A stretch of 28,824 bases of DNA from Caryophanales bacterium UBA6768 (GTDB lineage: Bacteria; Bacillota; Bacilli; Bacillales_D; Amphibacillaceae): the NCBI GenBank assembly GCA_002453315.1, contig DKGO01000002.1, forward strand, positions 1-28,824, in the 5' to 3' direction. Below, one piece after another: positions 16,104-24,305 of the stretch. Within the stretch, counting starts at the first letter, position 1, and the number at the start of each line of letters is the position of its first letter. The translations under genes were made by a program, and so were the position numbers. The notes beneath the pieces are model-generated. The model was not told the DNA's origin. It saw nothing but the letters and a program-made list of their open reading frames with translations, and ran no database searches.

Positions 16104-17509
16104 TATCCTCCTCCCTCTGCCATTTGTAACAATGACTCAAAGTCTATTTGATTATCGTCATGATCCTTATTCGACTCTTGTTCGTCATTCGTTTCTTCCA
16201 TTGACTCATCATGATCAAACTGGCCCTCTTCATAATCCTGATTAAAAAATTGTTCATCTGATATTGTTGAATCTCTTTCAATCATGACTTGATGTGGTGC
16301 AAATAAGTGTTTTAATTGATGGATATTCGTCTCTAACATTTCTTTCGCCATTTGTGAACTAACAATGATTTTAACGACCATATCACCATTCATTTGTGTA
16401 AAGTGTAATGTCATATTACCTAAATTCTCCGGTCGAATCGTCAGTGACAGTTGTTGCATTTGATTCCCAGATCTAGCAAATTGGCTTTGTTGTACGATTT
16501 GGATCATTTTTTGCATCAATTCATTGCTTACTCTTTCAACCCTATCAGTTTGTTGTAAATGAACGACAAATTGTTCCACTTGTGTCATCGGTCTTAAAGG
16601 TATATCCTGGGATGATGTTGTTAAAATTGTCCGCCCCACACTATTATCCAAGTTCACACTGTCATCAAGGATGTTTGGTATTAGTTGATGCAACCAATTA
16701 GAGACATCTCTTTTCGTCACTGTTGCCTCAGATTGGTAGTTACCATTTCGCTGTTGTAGTAGCCTTTTACTGAATATGTCTGTTAATTTTTCCCAAAGTT
16801 TTAATTCCTCATTGGAAAGAGTTTCCTGCAATGAGCCATTTAATGAAAGCCTAGCATCCCTTGAGAGCTTTGACCATTGTTCTAATAACGCCAGTATACG
16901 GCTTGACGTTTCTAACATTGACTTATCATCACCGGTTAAATTAGATAGAATTTCAGTAATGCCTTGCAATAATTGTTGTAATTGACTATTCATATTTTCA
17001 GATTGTTCATTTACTAGTGGTTCCGTTATCAAAAACAACCAATCACTACTATTTGTTATTTGATTTTCTTCATGTCCTTTTTCAATCGAAGCCTTTAATT
17101 TGTCGATGAGTAATTGAACAAGATTCCCTTCCGGCAAATCCTCGTCCAAAATGAATGGTTCATTTTGAATTATTGCTATAAATAATTGATGTAGTAATGA
17201 TTCGTCAATTTCATCTATTCCATCGGTTTCTAAAATCTGCGAAAGTTTAGTTTTTAAATCTTCGATTACTGAAATAACTTCCCTAGATGGCGAATTCATC
17301 TTATTTAAGACTTTTTTAAGGTGACCAATCATTTCTTTAGTGATAACTGAATTACCCTTTTTCGATCGAATTGTCTGATTTGACAGGTTTGACAGGACAT
17401 TGTGAAAATTTGAACGATCAATCAAGTTTTGTTTGGATCGAATTGTTGCAAACGGATTGGTCGCATTGACTATCGGTCTATCCATCATTAATAAACCCAT
17501 CTTATTCAT
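16103..17509 (-). CDS. fliK: Flagellar hook-length control protein FliK
   Basis: FliK is the secreted molecular ruler that triggers the export-specificity switch in FlhB when the hook reaches its length. The 468 residues have a long, poorly conserved helical N-terminal region. A C-terminal Flg_hook domain (about 335-420) follows, with QLSLTIRPENLGNMTLHF and VVKIIVSSQMAKEMLE. The tail is strongly acidic (EEGQFDHDESMEETNDEQE...). ATG 17509 follows a GGGGGTG site. Its length is close to the B. subtilis protein. The assignment rests on the C-terminal domain and position between motE/ylxF and flgD. Confidence 0.93.
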   Translation of the reverse strand: MNKMGLLMMDRPIVNATNPFATIRSKQNLIDRSNFHNVLSNLSNQTIRSKKGNSVITKEMIGHLKKVLNKMNSPSREVISVIEDLKTKLSQILETDGIDEIDESLLHQLFIAIIQNEPFILDEDLPEGNLVQLLIDKLKASIEKGHEENQITNSSDWLFLITEPLVNEQSENMNSQLQQLLQGITEILSNLTGDDKSMLETSSRILALLEQWSKLSRDARLSLNGSLQETLSNEELKLWEKLTDIFSKRLLQQRNGNYQSEATVTKRDVSNWLHQLIPNILDDSVNLDNSVGRTILTTSSQDIPLRPMTQVEQFVVHLQQTDRVERVSNELMQKMIQIVQQSQFARSGNQMQQLSLTIRPENLGNMTLHFTQMNGDMVVKIIVSSQMAKEMLETNIHQLKHLFAPHQVMIERDSTISDEQFFNQDYEEGQFDHDESMEETNDEQESNKDHDDNQIDFESLLQMAEGGG

Positions 17510-17540
17510 CTTTTTTCACCCCCTTTCAATAGTTTCAATA

Positions 17541-18122
17541 CTAGTCACTAATTAATAATTCTGTTATTGATGCAGCAATTTCTGGATTCATTTCTGCTAA
17601 AATTTCGCCTCTCACCTTACCTGATAAAATTGATAAAATATTAGCAGCTCGCTTGGTTTCAACATTTTCTAATATTCCAGCTGCACTTTTAGGTTCCATT
17701 TTTCTAAACGATGCTGCTGCATCCTCATACTCGGTCAATTCGTCTAAATCATCAATATTAATTGGGCCTTCATCGATAATTTTTTCATACTTTTTATTTT
17801 CTCTTTGTAGATCCTCAATTTCCTGTTCCATTTGATTGACCTCAGTTTGTAATATTTCAATTTCCTCTTCTTGCATCCCTATCTTATTTTCGGCCTTTAA
17901 TAATTTCTCCTCTAATTGATCTTCTTCTTCTGAATTAATAAAAGTCGACACAACAGGTATGCTACTTCCCTGTTTTTTTACCCATCCCAATATATCCCCA
18001 TCAGCCATCAGAAATATTCCTATTACCAAAACGATAATAATAAGGAGTGGCACAAAAACAAATAGTGTTAGCCATAAAATTGGATTCTTTTTTCCTTTTT
18101 TTTCTTGCTTAATCGATGTCAT
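17541..18122 (-). CDS. MotE-like protein (YlxF)
   Basis: This is the YlxF/MotE-type protein found between fliJ and fliK. In proteobacteria MotE chaperones MotC; the Bacillus role is not established. The 193 residues have a basic cytosolic start, one membrane span (about 15-40), a coiled coil rich in Glu/Lys/Gln (about 65-116), and a C-terminal MgtE-N-like domain (AAASFRKMEPKSAAGILENV... AANILSILSGKVRGEILAEM). ATG 18122 follows a TAGGTG site that overlaps the fliJ end. The topology predicts an extracytoplasmic coiled coil and C-terminal domain. Confidence 0.85.
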   Translation of the reverse strand: MTSIKQEKKGKKNPILWLTLFVFVPLLIIIVLVIGIFLMADGDILGWVKKQGSSIPVVSTFINSEEEDQLEEKLLKAENKIGMQEEEIEILQTEVNQMEQEIEDLQRENKKYEKIIDEGPINIDDLDELTEYEDAAASFRKMEPKSAAGILENVETKRAANILSILSGKVRGEILAEMNPEIAASITELLISD

Positions 18123-18130
18123 AGATTCAC

Positions 18131-18571
18131 CTATTTTAAACTTAAATATTGTTGTAATGCTATTTCATCCATCATATTCATATCCATCTTTTTCTCTAAT
18201 GCAATTTGCTTTTCTTTTCTGTTACTTATGATAGTTTCCATCTTCTTCATTTCAATATGTGCCTTTGTTAAAGTTTCCCGTTTCATTTCCATATGCATTC
18301 TTGCATCTTGCACTTTACCTTGAAGTTTGTCAATACGGGCATTTATAGATTGAATATAAGTCGATTGTTGACGAATAGACGTAATTTTCTTTTTCGATTG
18401 AATGAGTTGTTGGAGTGTTTCTTCCTCGTTTTCTTTCATTTTAAATGCCTCATACATGTCGGTTGCAACACGTTCAAAGTTTTCCACAGCGATTGCATAC
18501 TCCCTTTGGGCACTGTTTTTTTCTGTTTTTTTAACTTTTAATATCTTTTCAAAAACGGCTTTATCTGAAAT
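18131..18571 (-). CDS. fliJ: Flagellar export chaperone FliJ (apparent ATT start codon)
   Basis: FliJ is the coiled-coil export protein that inserts into the FliI hexamer and engages FlhA. The frame is open from just after an in-frame TGA near 18580 to the TAG at 18131, but has no ATG, GTG or TTG before GTG 18487. That GTG would remove 28 residues (including FEKILKVKKTEKNSAQREY) that match the conserved FliJ N-terminus. ATT 18571 lies 7 nt after TAGGTG and gives 146 residues, essentially the B. subtilis length, with the conserved Phe at position 7 as there. ATC 18574 is the alternative. The whole protein is predicted helical. It follows fliI after the stop with almost no gap. A point mutation or sequencing error in an ATG is the other explanation. 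Confidence 0.85.
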   Translation of the reverse strand: MSDKAVFEKILKVKKTEKNSAQREYAIAVENFERVATDMYEAFKMKENEEETLQQLIQSKKKITSIRQQSTYIQSINARIDKLQGKVQDARMHMEMKRETLTKAHIEMKKMETIISNRKEKQIALEKKMDMNMMDEIALQQYLSLK

Positions 18572-18587
18572 GATGGCTCACCTACCT
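18569..18587 (-). promoter_or_regulatory. Ribosome site and non-canonical start of fliJ
   Basis: On the transcript the end of fliI is followed by GGTAGGTGAGCC and then ATC ATT. The AGGTG core is 4 nt from ATC and 7 nt from ATT, so ATT is better placed. AUU starts are known for infC (IF3) and pcnB, where IF3 discriminates against them. If used here, fliJ would be translated inefficiently or in an IF3-sensitive way. The DNA arrangement is seen; usage is inferred. Confidence 0.6.
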
Positions 18588-19894
18588 TAAGTAAACAATT
18601 GTTTCATTTCTGTATAAGCTTCCTCAAATGTCATGTAATCTGTTATTCCTTGTTTTAAAAATTGCATAATTTTAGGATAATAAAAAATTGCTTCATCAAT
18701 TTGTGTATCTGAGCCTTTATTATAGGCGCCAATTTGTATTAACTCGCTATTTTCTTCATAAATGGCTAATAATCGTCGAATTTTATTTGAGACAGATTCA
18801 TGCTCTTTTCCAATAATTTGTATCATTAAACGGCTAACGGATTGTAAAATATTGATTGCAGGATACTGACCAGCTTCCGCAAGCTTTCTATCTAACACTA
18901 GGTGTCCATCAAGTATCCCTCTTACTGCATCCGCAATTGGCTCATTCATATCATCGCCATCGACTAACACTGAGTAAAAAGCGGTAATTGTCCCATTAAC
19001 ATCCGTTCCGGCTCGTTCTAGTAGCTTCGGAAGAGTAGCAAAAACAGATGGTGTATACCCTTTAGTTGTAGGAGGCTCACCAACAGCTAGGCCAATTTCA
19101 CGTTGGGCCATGGCAAACCGTGTGATTGAGTCCATCATTAAATTAACATGTAGCCCTATACTTCGAAAATACTCACTAATTGCTGTTGCTGTATAGGCCC
19201 CTTTAATACGCATAAGTGCTGGTTGGTCAGAAGTTGCGACAACAACAATAGATTTTTTTAACCCTTCTTCACCTAAATCCTTTTCAATGAATTCTCTTAC
19301 TTCACGTCCACGTTCACCAATTAATGCAATGACGTTGACATCGGCCTCACTATTTCTTGCTATCATTCCTAATAAAGTACTTTTACCAACACCGCTACCC
19401 GCAAAAATTCCTATTCGTTGCCCTTTTCCTACCGTTAACATAGAGTCAATTGCTTTAACCCCTGTTGATATTGGCTCCCTAATTGGTTGCCTTTCCATCG
19501 GATTAGGAGGTGACTGTTCTGTTGGGTAATTTTTTAAGCCATCGGGAAGTTTTTTGTGATGTAAACTATTGCCTAATGCATCGATTGTCTCGCCGATTAA
19601 ACTTCTACCTACTTTGATCATTAAAGATTTCCCTGTTGATTCTACTAAACAATCAGGACCAATTTCTGTCACATGTGAATATGGCATTAATAAAATTTTT
19701 TCCTGATTGAATCCTACCACTTCGGCTGGAATTGGTTTATGAAGTGCAGATTTAGGGTGAATGAGGCATACTTCGCCAATATTCACCTCGGGCCCGTTTG
19801 ATTCAATCATAAGACCAACGATACGAAGTATTTTCCCGTATCTTTTGTATGGATTAACTTGCTCTATAACCTGATTTAATGTTATGTCATCCAT
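18587..19894 (-). CDS. fliI: Flagellum-specific ATPase FliI
   Basis: FliI is the F1-beta-like hexameric ATPase that energises substrate delivery to the export gate. The protein has about 435 residues with Walker A GSGVGKST (about 166-173), IALIGERGREVREF, LMMDSITRFAMAQREI as Walker B region, and GEPPTTKGYTPSVF. No strong ribosome site precedes it. ATG 19894 and a TTG two codons earlier (19900, overlapping the fliH TGA) are both possible, and coupling to fliH is likely. Its partners FliH and FliJ flank it. Confidence 0.97.
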   Translation of the reverse strand: MDDITLNQVIEQVNPYKRYGKILRIVGLMIESNGPEVNIGEVCLIHPKSALHKPIPAEVVGFNQEKILLMPYSHVTEIGPDCLVESTGKSLMIKVGRSLIGETIDALGNSLHHKKLPDGLKNYPTEQSPPNPMERQPIREPISTGVKAIDSMLTVGKGQRIGIFAGSGVGKSTLLGMIARNSEADVNVIALIGERGREVREFIEKDLGEEGLKKSIVVVATSDQPALMRIKGAYTATAISEYFRSIGLHVNLMMDSITRFAMAQREIGLAVGEPPTTKGYTPSVFATLPKLLERAGTDVNGTITAFYSVLVDGDDMNEPIADAVRGILDGHLVLDRKLAEAGQYPAINILQSVSRLMIQIIGKEHESVSNKIRRLLAIYEENSELIQIGAYNKGSDTQIDEAIFYYPKIMQFLKQGITDYMTFEEAYTEMKQLFT

Positions 19895-19896
19895 TT

Positions 19897-20655
19897 TCAA
19901 TTTTCTGACACACTTTCCTTAAGAGCTGTTTTAATTTGCTGTAATTGGACATCAATACTTGCATCGATTTGTCCAAAACGGTGTTTAATAATACAATCCC
20001 CTTCGGATAAAGTAGCATCTATTTGAAATGTAATCACACTTTCTTCATCGATTAGCTGTTCTAATTCGTCCCTTTGCTCATAAACGGATTGATAATTATT
20101 TGGATGTAACATAATGGTGATTGTTTCATTATCTTTTAATTCTCCAATTACCTTTTTCACTATATTTACATATTTTTCGGGGGTATTAGCTAATTGCTCA
20201 TCAAGAATTTTGTTAGCAGTGGTCATGGCTAGATTGATTATCATTTGACTATGTTCTTCAATTATTTTATGGTAATCTTTTATTGCTAACCCATATTGAT
20301 TGTTAATTTCCTGTAACATAGAGTCATATTGATTCAATGCTTCTTTTTTTCCTGCTTCAAATCCATGTTGATATCCTTCTTTTTCGGCTTGTTTTCTTTC
20401 TATTTCCTTTTCTTCCACCCATTTTTCTTTTTCTTTATTAATTTTCATTCTGATTTCTTCCATTAATTGCGACTTTTTAAGTTGGACATTAGCTAATTGC
20501 TTTTTGGCATGATCAATGTCTAATAATACTGCATCTAATTGATCCTCATATGTAGTATCTTTTTCTTCCGTCTCTGCCTCTAGGAAGTCCAGTTCCTTTA
20601 TAGCAATAACATGATATGGATTGGATTGATCAGATTGTTTCATTTGTTTAGACAA
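19897..20655 (-). CDS. fliH: Flagellar export regulator FliH (TTG start)
   Basis: FliH binds and restrains FliI and links it to the C-ring. I place the start at TTG 20655, 9 nt after GGGGGAG, giving 252 residues beginning MSKQMKQSDQ. A GTG at 20673 would add six residues inside fliG, and ATG 20643 is too far from a ribosome site. A charged coiled-coil region (about 35-110, with EKEKWVEEKEIERKQAEKEG) precedes the V-ATPase-E-like C-terminal domain (NLAMTTANKILDE... GDCIIKHRFGQIDASID). It overlaps the fliG stop by 8 nt. Confidence 0.93.
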   Translation of the reverse strand: MSKQMKQSDQSNPYHVIAIKELDFLEAETEEKDTTYEDQLDAVLLDIDHAKKQLANVQLKKSQLMEEIRMKINKEKEKWVEEKEIERKQAEKEGYQHGFEAGKKEALNQYDSMLQEINNQYGLAIKDYHKIIEEHSQMIINLAMTTANKILDEQLANTPEKYVNIVKKVIGELKDNETITIMLHPNNYQSVYEQRDELEQLIDEESVITFQIDATLSEGDCIIKHRFGQIDASIDVQLQQIKTALKESVSEN

Positions 20656-21661
20656 TGATATCGTCTCCCCCACCTCTAGCTATAACTATTTCACCTATTT
20701 CATCTAAACGTCGGATTGTAGACACGATCCGGCTTTGTGCTTCTTCGACATCCCGCAAACGAACGGGGCCCATATATTCCATTTCTTCTTTAATTGTTTC
20801 CGACATTCTTTCCGACATATTGTTAAAGATAACATCTTTCACTTCGTCACCTGCAACTCTTAACGCGAGTTTTAGGTCGTCATTTTCCACTTCACGAATA
20901 ATTCGCTGAATAGCTCTATTATCAAGTATGACAATATCGTCAAATACAAACATTCTTTTCTTGATATCCTCAGCTAATTCTGGCTCTTGAATTTCTAGTG
21001 TGTCTAAAATGGTTCTTTCGGTACTTCTGTCAACTTCGTTTAGCACTTGAACAACTGCAGAAATACCACCTGTTTGTGTATATGTTTCCGATAAGGAAGT
21101 CGAGATGTTTTTTTCTAATACCATTTCAATTTCCTCAATAATATCTGGTGGGGTTGATTCCATCGTCGCAATTCTTCTTGCAATATCCGCTTGTACATCT
21201 TCTTCAAGTTCAGATAAAATTTGACCTGCTTGCTCTGGATCTAGATATGAAAGCACTAACGCTATCGTTTGCGGATGCTCCCCTTGTAAATAGTTTAACA
21301 ATTGACTTGGTGGGGCCTTTCTAGCAAAATCAAAAGGTCTCACATGTAAAGATGACGTTAGTCGTTGGATAATATTTGTTGCCTCCTGTTTTCCGAAGGC
21401 TTTTTCTAGTACCGTTTTTGCATATCCAACTCCACCCTGAGAAATGTAATCTTGAGCAATCGATATTTGGTGGAATTGATCAATAACATCATCTTTTAAA
21501 TTACTATCTACTTTTTGAACGGAAGATATTTCTAAACTTAATTTTTCAACCTCTTCCTCTGATAAGTGTTTAAAAATATTGGCTGACACATCAGGACCTA
21601 GTGTTATTAATAAAATTGCCGCCTTCTCAAATCCTGTGATTTCTTTTCTTTTTTTTGCCAT
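20648..21661 (-). CDS. fliG: Flagellar motor switch protein FliG
   Basis: FliG is the rotor protein that transmits torque from the stators and anchors the C-ring to FliF. The 337 residues show N (FliF-binding), middle (EHPQTIALVLSYLDPEQAG, the EHPQ motif) and C domains. The torque helix region is NRAIQRIIREVENDDLKLALR, with charged residues kept. ATG 21661 has AAGGGGG about 12 nt upstream, a somewhat long spacing. The gap to fliF is 17 nt. Normal length and no insertions. Confidence 0.98.
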   Translation of the reverse strand: MAKKRKEITGFEKAAILLITLGPDVSANIFKHLSEEEVEKLSLEISSVQKVDSNLKDDVIDQFHQISIAQDYISQGGVGYAKTVLEKAFGKQEATNIIQRLTSSLHVRPFDFARKAPPSQLLNYLQGEHPQTIALVLSYLDPEQAGQILSELEEDVQADIARRIATMESTPPDIIEEIEMVLEKNISTSLSETYTQTGGISAVVQVLNEVDRSTERTILDTLEIQEPELAEDIKKRMFVFDDIVILDNRAIQRIIREVENDDLKLALRVAGDEVKDVIFNNMSERMSETIKEEMEYMGPVRLRDVEEAQSRIVSTIRRLDEIGEIVIARGGGDDIIV

Positions 21662-21678
21662 CGTGTGTCGTGTCCCCC

Positions 21679-23289
21679 TTAATCATCTGCAAGCCAACTC
21701 CGTAATAATTTTGCAAATTCTTCAGGTTTTTCATTTGCTAGATGCTCAATTTGATTTTTTTGTATATCTGATTCTGATTCAGGTTGTTTCGTTAAGTCAA
21801 TGTCAGCAACATCAGCTGTTACTATCTGTTCACTTTCAACCTCAACCTCTTCGGGCTTACGTCTTCTTAATAATACGAATAATACTATGAAAACAATAGT
21901 GATTACGATGATACTAATGACAATAATCGCCAACGGAGATAATTTTGGTGATGACGTTTCCTTTTCAAAGCCCATTGCCGCTAAATGTTGACTAAATGGT
22001 TGAAAAACGATAGAAATTCGATTTTCTGGATCAATATCTCCAAAATCCTTATTAATTGATGTTGTAATTATTGAATTAAGGATTGAGGTAACTCCTTGTT
22101 CAACCTCATTTTGTTCCTGTTGAGACAAGAGCTGCACATCATCTTTATCTGTGGAAACATTATTATTGATAACTACCTGAATCCCTAAATCTCTTACTTT
22201 ATAAGGGCTATCACTAATATCTTTATGTATGCGGTTCAATTCAAAATTAACGGTATCTTTTAATAGTTCATAATCTCCATCATCTTCTCCAGGCTCTAAT
22301 TCTCCCGGTAAATTAGGAATGTCCTCATCGCCTGTACCAGCAATTTCTCCATCCCGATATAAGCCTGTATAAGTTTCTTTTATTGTTTCTAAACTTAATG
22401 GAATTCCTTCAATATTTTCCACATCTACTGGTTCAACTAAATCTTCAACACGATTCTCACTTTTAAAATCGACATCTGCCGTGACAGAGACAACAACATT
22501 TTCCATGCCAACCATGACACCGAGCATTTGTTGTAACCGTTTTTGAATATCGTCTTCAATTCCTTTTTTAACCGATTGTTGATGTGATATTTCATCTTGA
22601 TAACTTCCATTAACTGTACTTCTCTCAAAATATTCTAAATACTGATTTCTGATTTTAATATTTTCTTCCGATAAATTCGGTAATGCTTTTGATACTAAAT
22701 GATATAAAGATTCGATTTGATTTTCATTAAATTCATAACCGTATTTTGTTTGTAAAATAATTGCTGCTGTCGTTTCCTCAACAGAATCATTAATAAATAC
22801 AGACTGTTTAGGTAGAGAAATCATTACGTTAGCATCTTCAATACCATCTATACTCTTAATAAGATTTTCTAACTCTGTTTGGGTCGCAGCTAATTTCATC
22901 ATATTAAATTCATTATCTGTAATTCCCCAGGAAGCGTTTTCACTAAAAAATGAGTAACTTATATTTCCACTTCGGGGAATCCCTTGCCCAGCTAATTCAA
23001 CTAAAAGTTGGTCACTTTTATCATCTGGAACTTTAATTGTCTGTCCACCATCTGAAAGTTCATAAGTAATATTTCTAGCATCCAGCTCTTCTTTAATTTG
23101 ATTAACTTCTTCTAATGGTAAATTAGTATAAAGTGGTACATATCTCGTTGAAAAATTTACGATAGAAATAATAAAAACAGCAATTACTAGGACTGAAATA
23201 AGACTAAAAAAAAGGATTTTTTGGCTTTTACTGCTTTTAGTCCACATCAATTTTATTCGATTGTTCAAACTTTCAAAAAAATCCCTCAT
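21679..23289 (-). CDS. fliF: Flagellar MS-ring protein FliF
   Basis: FliF forms the membrane MS ring on which the motor and export gate assemble. The 536 residues have a cytosolic N-terminus, a first membrane span (25-46), periplasm-side ring-building motifs including TQTELENLIKSIDGIEDANV and VSVTADVDF, and a second span (about 450-474). The C-terminal cytosolic tail ends EEFAKLLRSWLADD, which binds FliG. ATG 23289 follows GGTGGG. Unlike the tight spacing elsewhere, it lies 224 nt after fliE, with several inverted repeats between. Confidence 0.98.
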   Translation of the reverse strand: MRDFFESLNNRIKLMWTKSSKSQKILFFSLISVLVIAVFIISIVNFSTRYVPLYTNLPLEEVNQIKEELDARNITYELSDGGQTIKVPDDKSDQLLVELAGQGIPRSGNISYSFFSENASWGITDNEFNMMKLAATQTELENLIKSIDGIEDANVMISLPKQSVFINDSVEETTAAIILQTKYGYEFNENQIESLYHLVSKALPNLSEENIKIRNQYLEYFERSTVNGSYQDEISHQQSVKKGIEDDIQKRLQQMLGVMVGMENVVVSVTADVDFKSENRVEDLVEPVDVENIEGIPLSLETIKETYTGLYRDGEIAGTGDEDIPNLPGELEPGEDDGDYELLKDTVNFELNRIHKDISDSPYKVRDLGIQVVINNNVSTDKDDVQLLSQQEQNEVEQGVTSILNSIITTSINKDFGDIDPENRISIVFQPFSQHLAAMGFEKETSSPKLSPLAIIVISIIVITIVFIVLFVLLRRRKPEEVEVESEQIVTADVADIDLTKQPESESDIQKNQIEHLANEKPEEFAKLLRSWLADD

Positions 23290-23378
23290 AAAATCCCACC
23301 ATCAATATGTATAGTTATTGTTATTGAATACTTCGTATAAATAGTTTTAAGTGATTAATGAAGAGATTAACCTTTTTC

Positions 23379-23399
23379 ATCATTTATTTAACAAATGAT
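23379..23399. repeat. Inverted repeat in the fliE-fliF gap
   Basis: Perfect 7-bp arms ATCATTT and AAATGAT flank 7 nt. The repeat lies about 90-110 nt upstream of the fliF start. It overlaps weak sigma-A-like hexamers on the minus strand (TTGTTA at 23389-23394, GTTAAT at 23366-23371, 17-nt spacer), so it could be an operator. It superficially resembles the DegU-P box, but the half-sites are closer together than in that motif. Confidence 0.35.
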
Positions 23400-23415
23400 A
23401 TTATTTATCCGATAT
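23389..23415 (+). promoter_or_regulatory. Candidate sigma-D promoter, antisense to the operon
   Basis: On the plus strand TAAC (23389-23392), 15 nt, then TCCGATAT (23408-23415) matches the Bacillus sigma-D consensus TAAA-N15-GCCGATAT at 11 of 12 positions. It points right, away from fliF and antisense to fliE. Transcription from it would pass both palindromes within about 90 nt. One such match somewhere in a window of this size is not improbable by chance, so confidence is limited. Confidence 0.35.
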
Positions 23416-23441
23416 ATACATTAAATAGGAAAGCGTACAAC

Positions 23442-23467
23442 AATAAATTGATTTAAATCAATTTATT
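23442..23467. repeat. 26-bp perfect palindrome in the fliE-fliF gap
   Basis: A perfect AT-rich palindrome with 13-nt half AATAAATTGATTT and no spacer. It lies 5 bp from the hairpin at 23473-23504. It may be a protein-binding site or part of a tandem hairpin terminator. AT-rich palindromes also arise by chance more easily than GC-rich ones. Confidence 0.6.
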
Positions 23468-23472
23468 ATTCG

Positions 23473-23504
23473 AAAAGGATATGATGATTTCAACATATCC
23501 TTTT
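23473..23504 (-). terminator. Terminator-like hairpin downstream of fliE
   Basis: A perfect 11-bp stem (AAAAGGATATG / CATATCCTTTT) with a 10-nt loop lies 9 nt after the fliE stop. On the transcript the stem's own TTTT is followed by CGAA, so the U-tract is short and termination would be partial. The same hairpin reads as a terminator on the plus strand, followed by TTTTAAAAAC. It would attenuate transcription between flgB-flgC-fliE and fliF onward, or end an antisense RNA. Confidence 0.55.
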
Positions 23505-23513
23505 AAAAACTAT

Positions 23514-23822
23514 TTAAATTTGCATTCTCATCACTTCATTATAAGCATCGATTACTTTTTGTTGTATTTGCAGAGTGGCATCAATTGTAATAGCAGTTTT
23601 TTGGGCGGAAATCATGACATCATGTAAACTGACATCTTTACCTAAAGCTAATAATTCAGTCTTTTTATTTGATTCATTCTCAAGTTGGCTAACATTTTCA
23701 AGGGCATTTTTAAATAAACTTTTAAAAGATAATGACTCCGTTGGTTGGTTCTGTTGGTGTATTGGTTTTATACGATTATTTGTCTGTAATGTGTCCGATA
23801 TACTTTGTACTGATTTATACAA
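23514..23822 (-). CDS. fliE: Flagellar hook-basal body adaptor FliE (TTG start)
   Basis: FliE joins the MS ring and export gate to the rod and is the first substrate exported. The 102 residues end with the conserved region SLHDVMISAQKTAITIDATLQIQQKVIDAYNEVMRMQI (read in parts: ISAQKTAI, VIDAYNEVMRMQ). The start is TTG 23822, about 11 nt after AAGGAG. An in-frame TGA two codons upstream excludes a longer form. The variable N-terminal half is Gln/Asn-rich, as in relatives. It follows flgC after 24 nt. Confidence 0.94.
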   Translation of the reverse strand: MYKSVQSISDTLQTNNRIKPIHQQNQPTESLSFKSLFKNALENVSQLENESNKKTELLALGKDVSLHDVMISAQKTAITIDATLQIQQKVIDAYNEVMRMQI

Positions 23823-23846
23823 TTTTCAAATCACTCCTTTTCATCG

Positions 23847-24305
23847 TCACTTACCAATCTCTAATGTTTTCATCAACATATCCTTTGTACCATTTAATGC
23901 TGTAATATTTGCTTCATAGGATCTTGATGCACTTATAATATCAACCATTTCCTTTAAAGGATCGACATTAGGATATTGTACATATCCCGCTTCATTGGCA
24001 TCCGGATGTGATGGGTCAAATACTAGTTTAAATGGTTCTTGATCTGCTACAATCCTTGAAACACGTACACCTTGGGGAGGACCTTCTGTTCTACCATATT
24101 TTGCACGGTGCAGAAATGATCGAAAATCAGTACCCTTTGATTGTAATTGAACCATTTTTCTTTGGTATGGGACAGCCTCACCGTTTTCATTAACTGTCGA
24201 TCTCGTCGTCATCGAATTGGCAATATTCGCCGAGGCTACATCCATACGCAGTCGTTGGGAAGTAAGTCCACTTGCACTAATATTGAAACCATTGAAAACC
24301 GACAA
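23847..24305 (-). CDS. flgC: Proximal rod protein FlgC (TTG start)
   Basis: FlgC is an axial rod subunit. The 152 residues have the N-terminal rod motif (FNGFNISASGLTSQRLRMDV, then ASANIANSMTT) and a conserved C-terminus (YPNVDPLKEMVDIISASRSY, then EANITALNGTKDML). The start is TTG 24305, directly after the flgB TAA, with an excellent GAGGAGG site 8-9 nt upstream. The length is as expected. Confidence 0.97.
   Translation of the reverse strand: MSVFNGFNISASGLTSQRLRMDVASANIANSMTTRSTVNENGEAVPYQRKMVQLQSKGTDFRSFLHRAKYGRTEGPPQGVRVSRIVADQEPFKLVFDPSHPDANEAGYVQYPNVDPLKEMVDIISASRSYEANITALNGTKDMLMKTLEIGK

Noticed and set aside
23379..23399. DegU-P type inverted repeat
   Set aside because: The CATTT and AAATG halves are 7 nt apart, whereas the described motif places them 9 apart, and the outer G/C bases are missing. 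Kept only as an unnamed inverted repeat.
23478..23629. Small plus-strand frame starting in the fliE terminator hairpin (MMISTYPFK...)
   Set aside because: It overlaps the fliE 3' end antisense, starts inside a stem and has no ribosome site at a usable distance.
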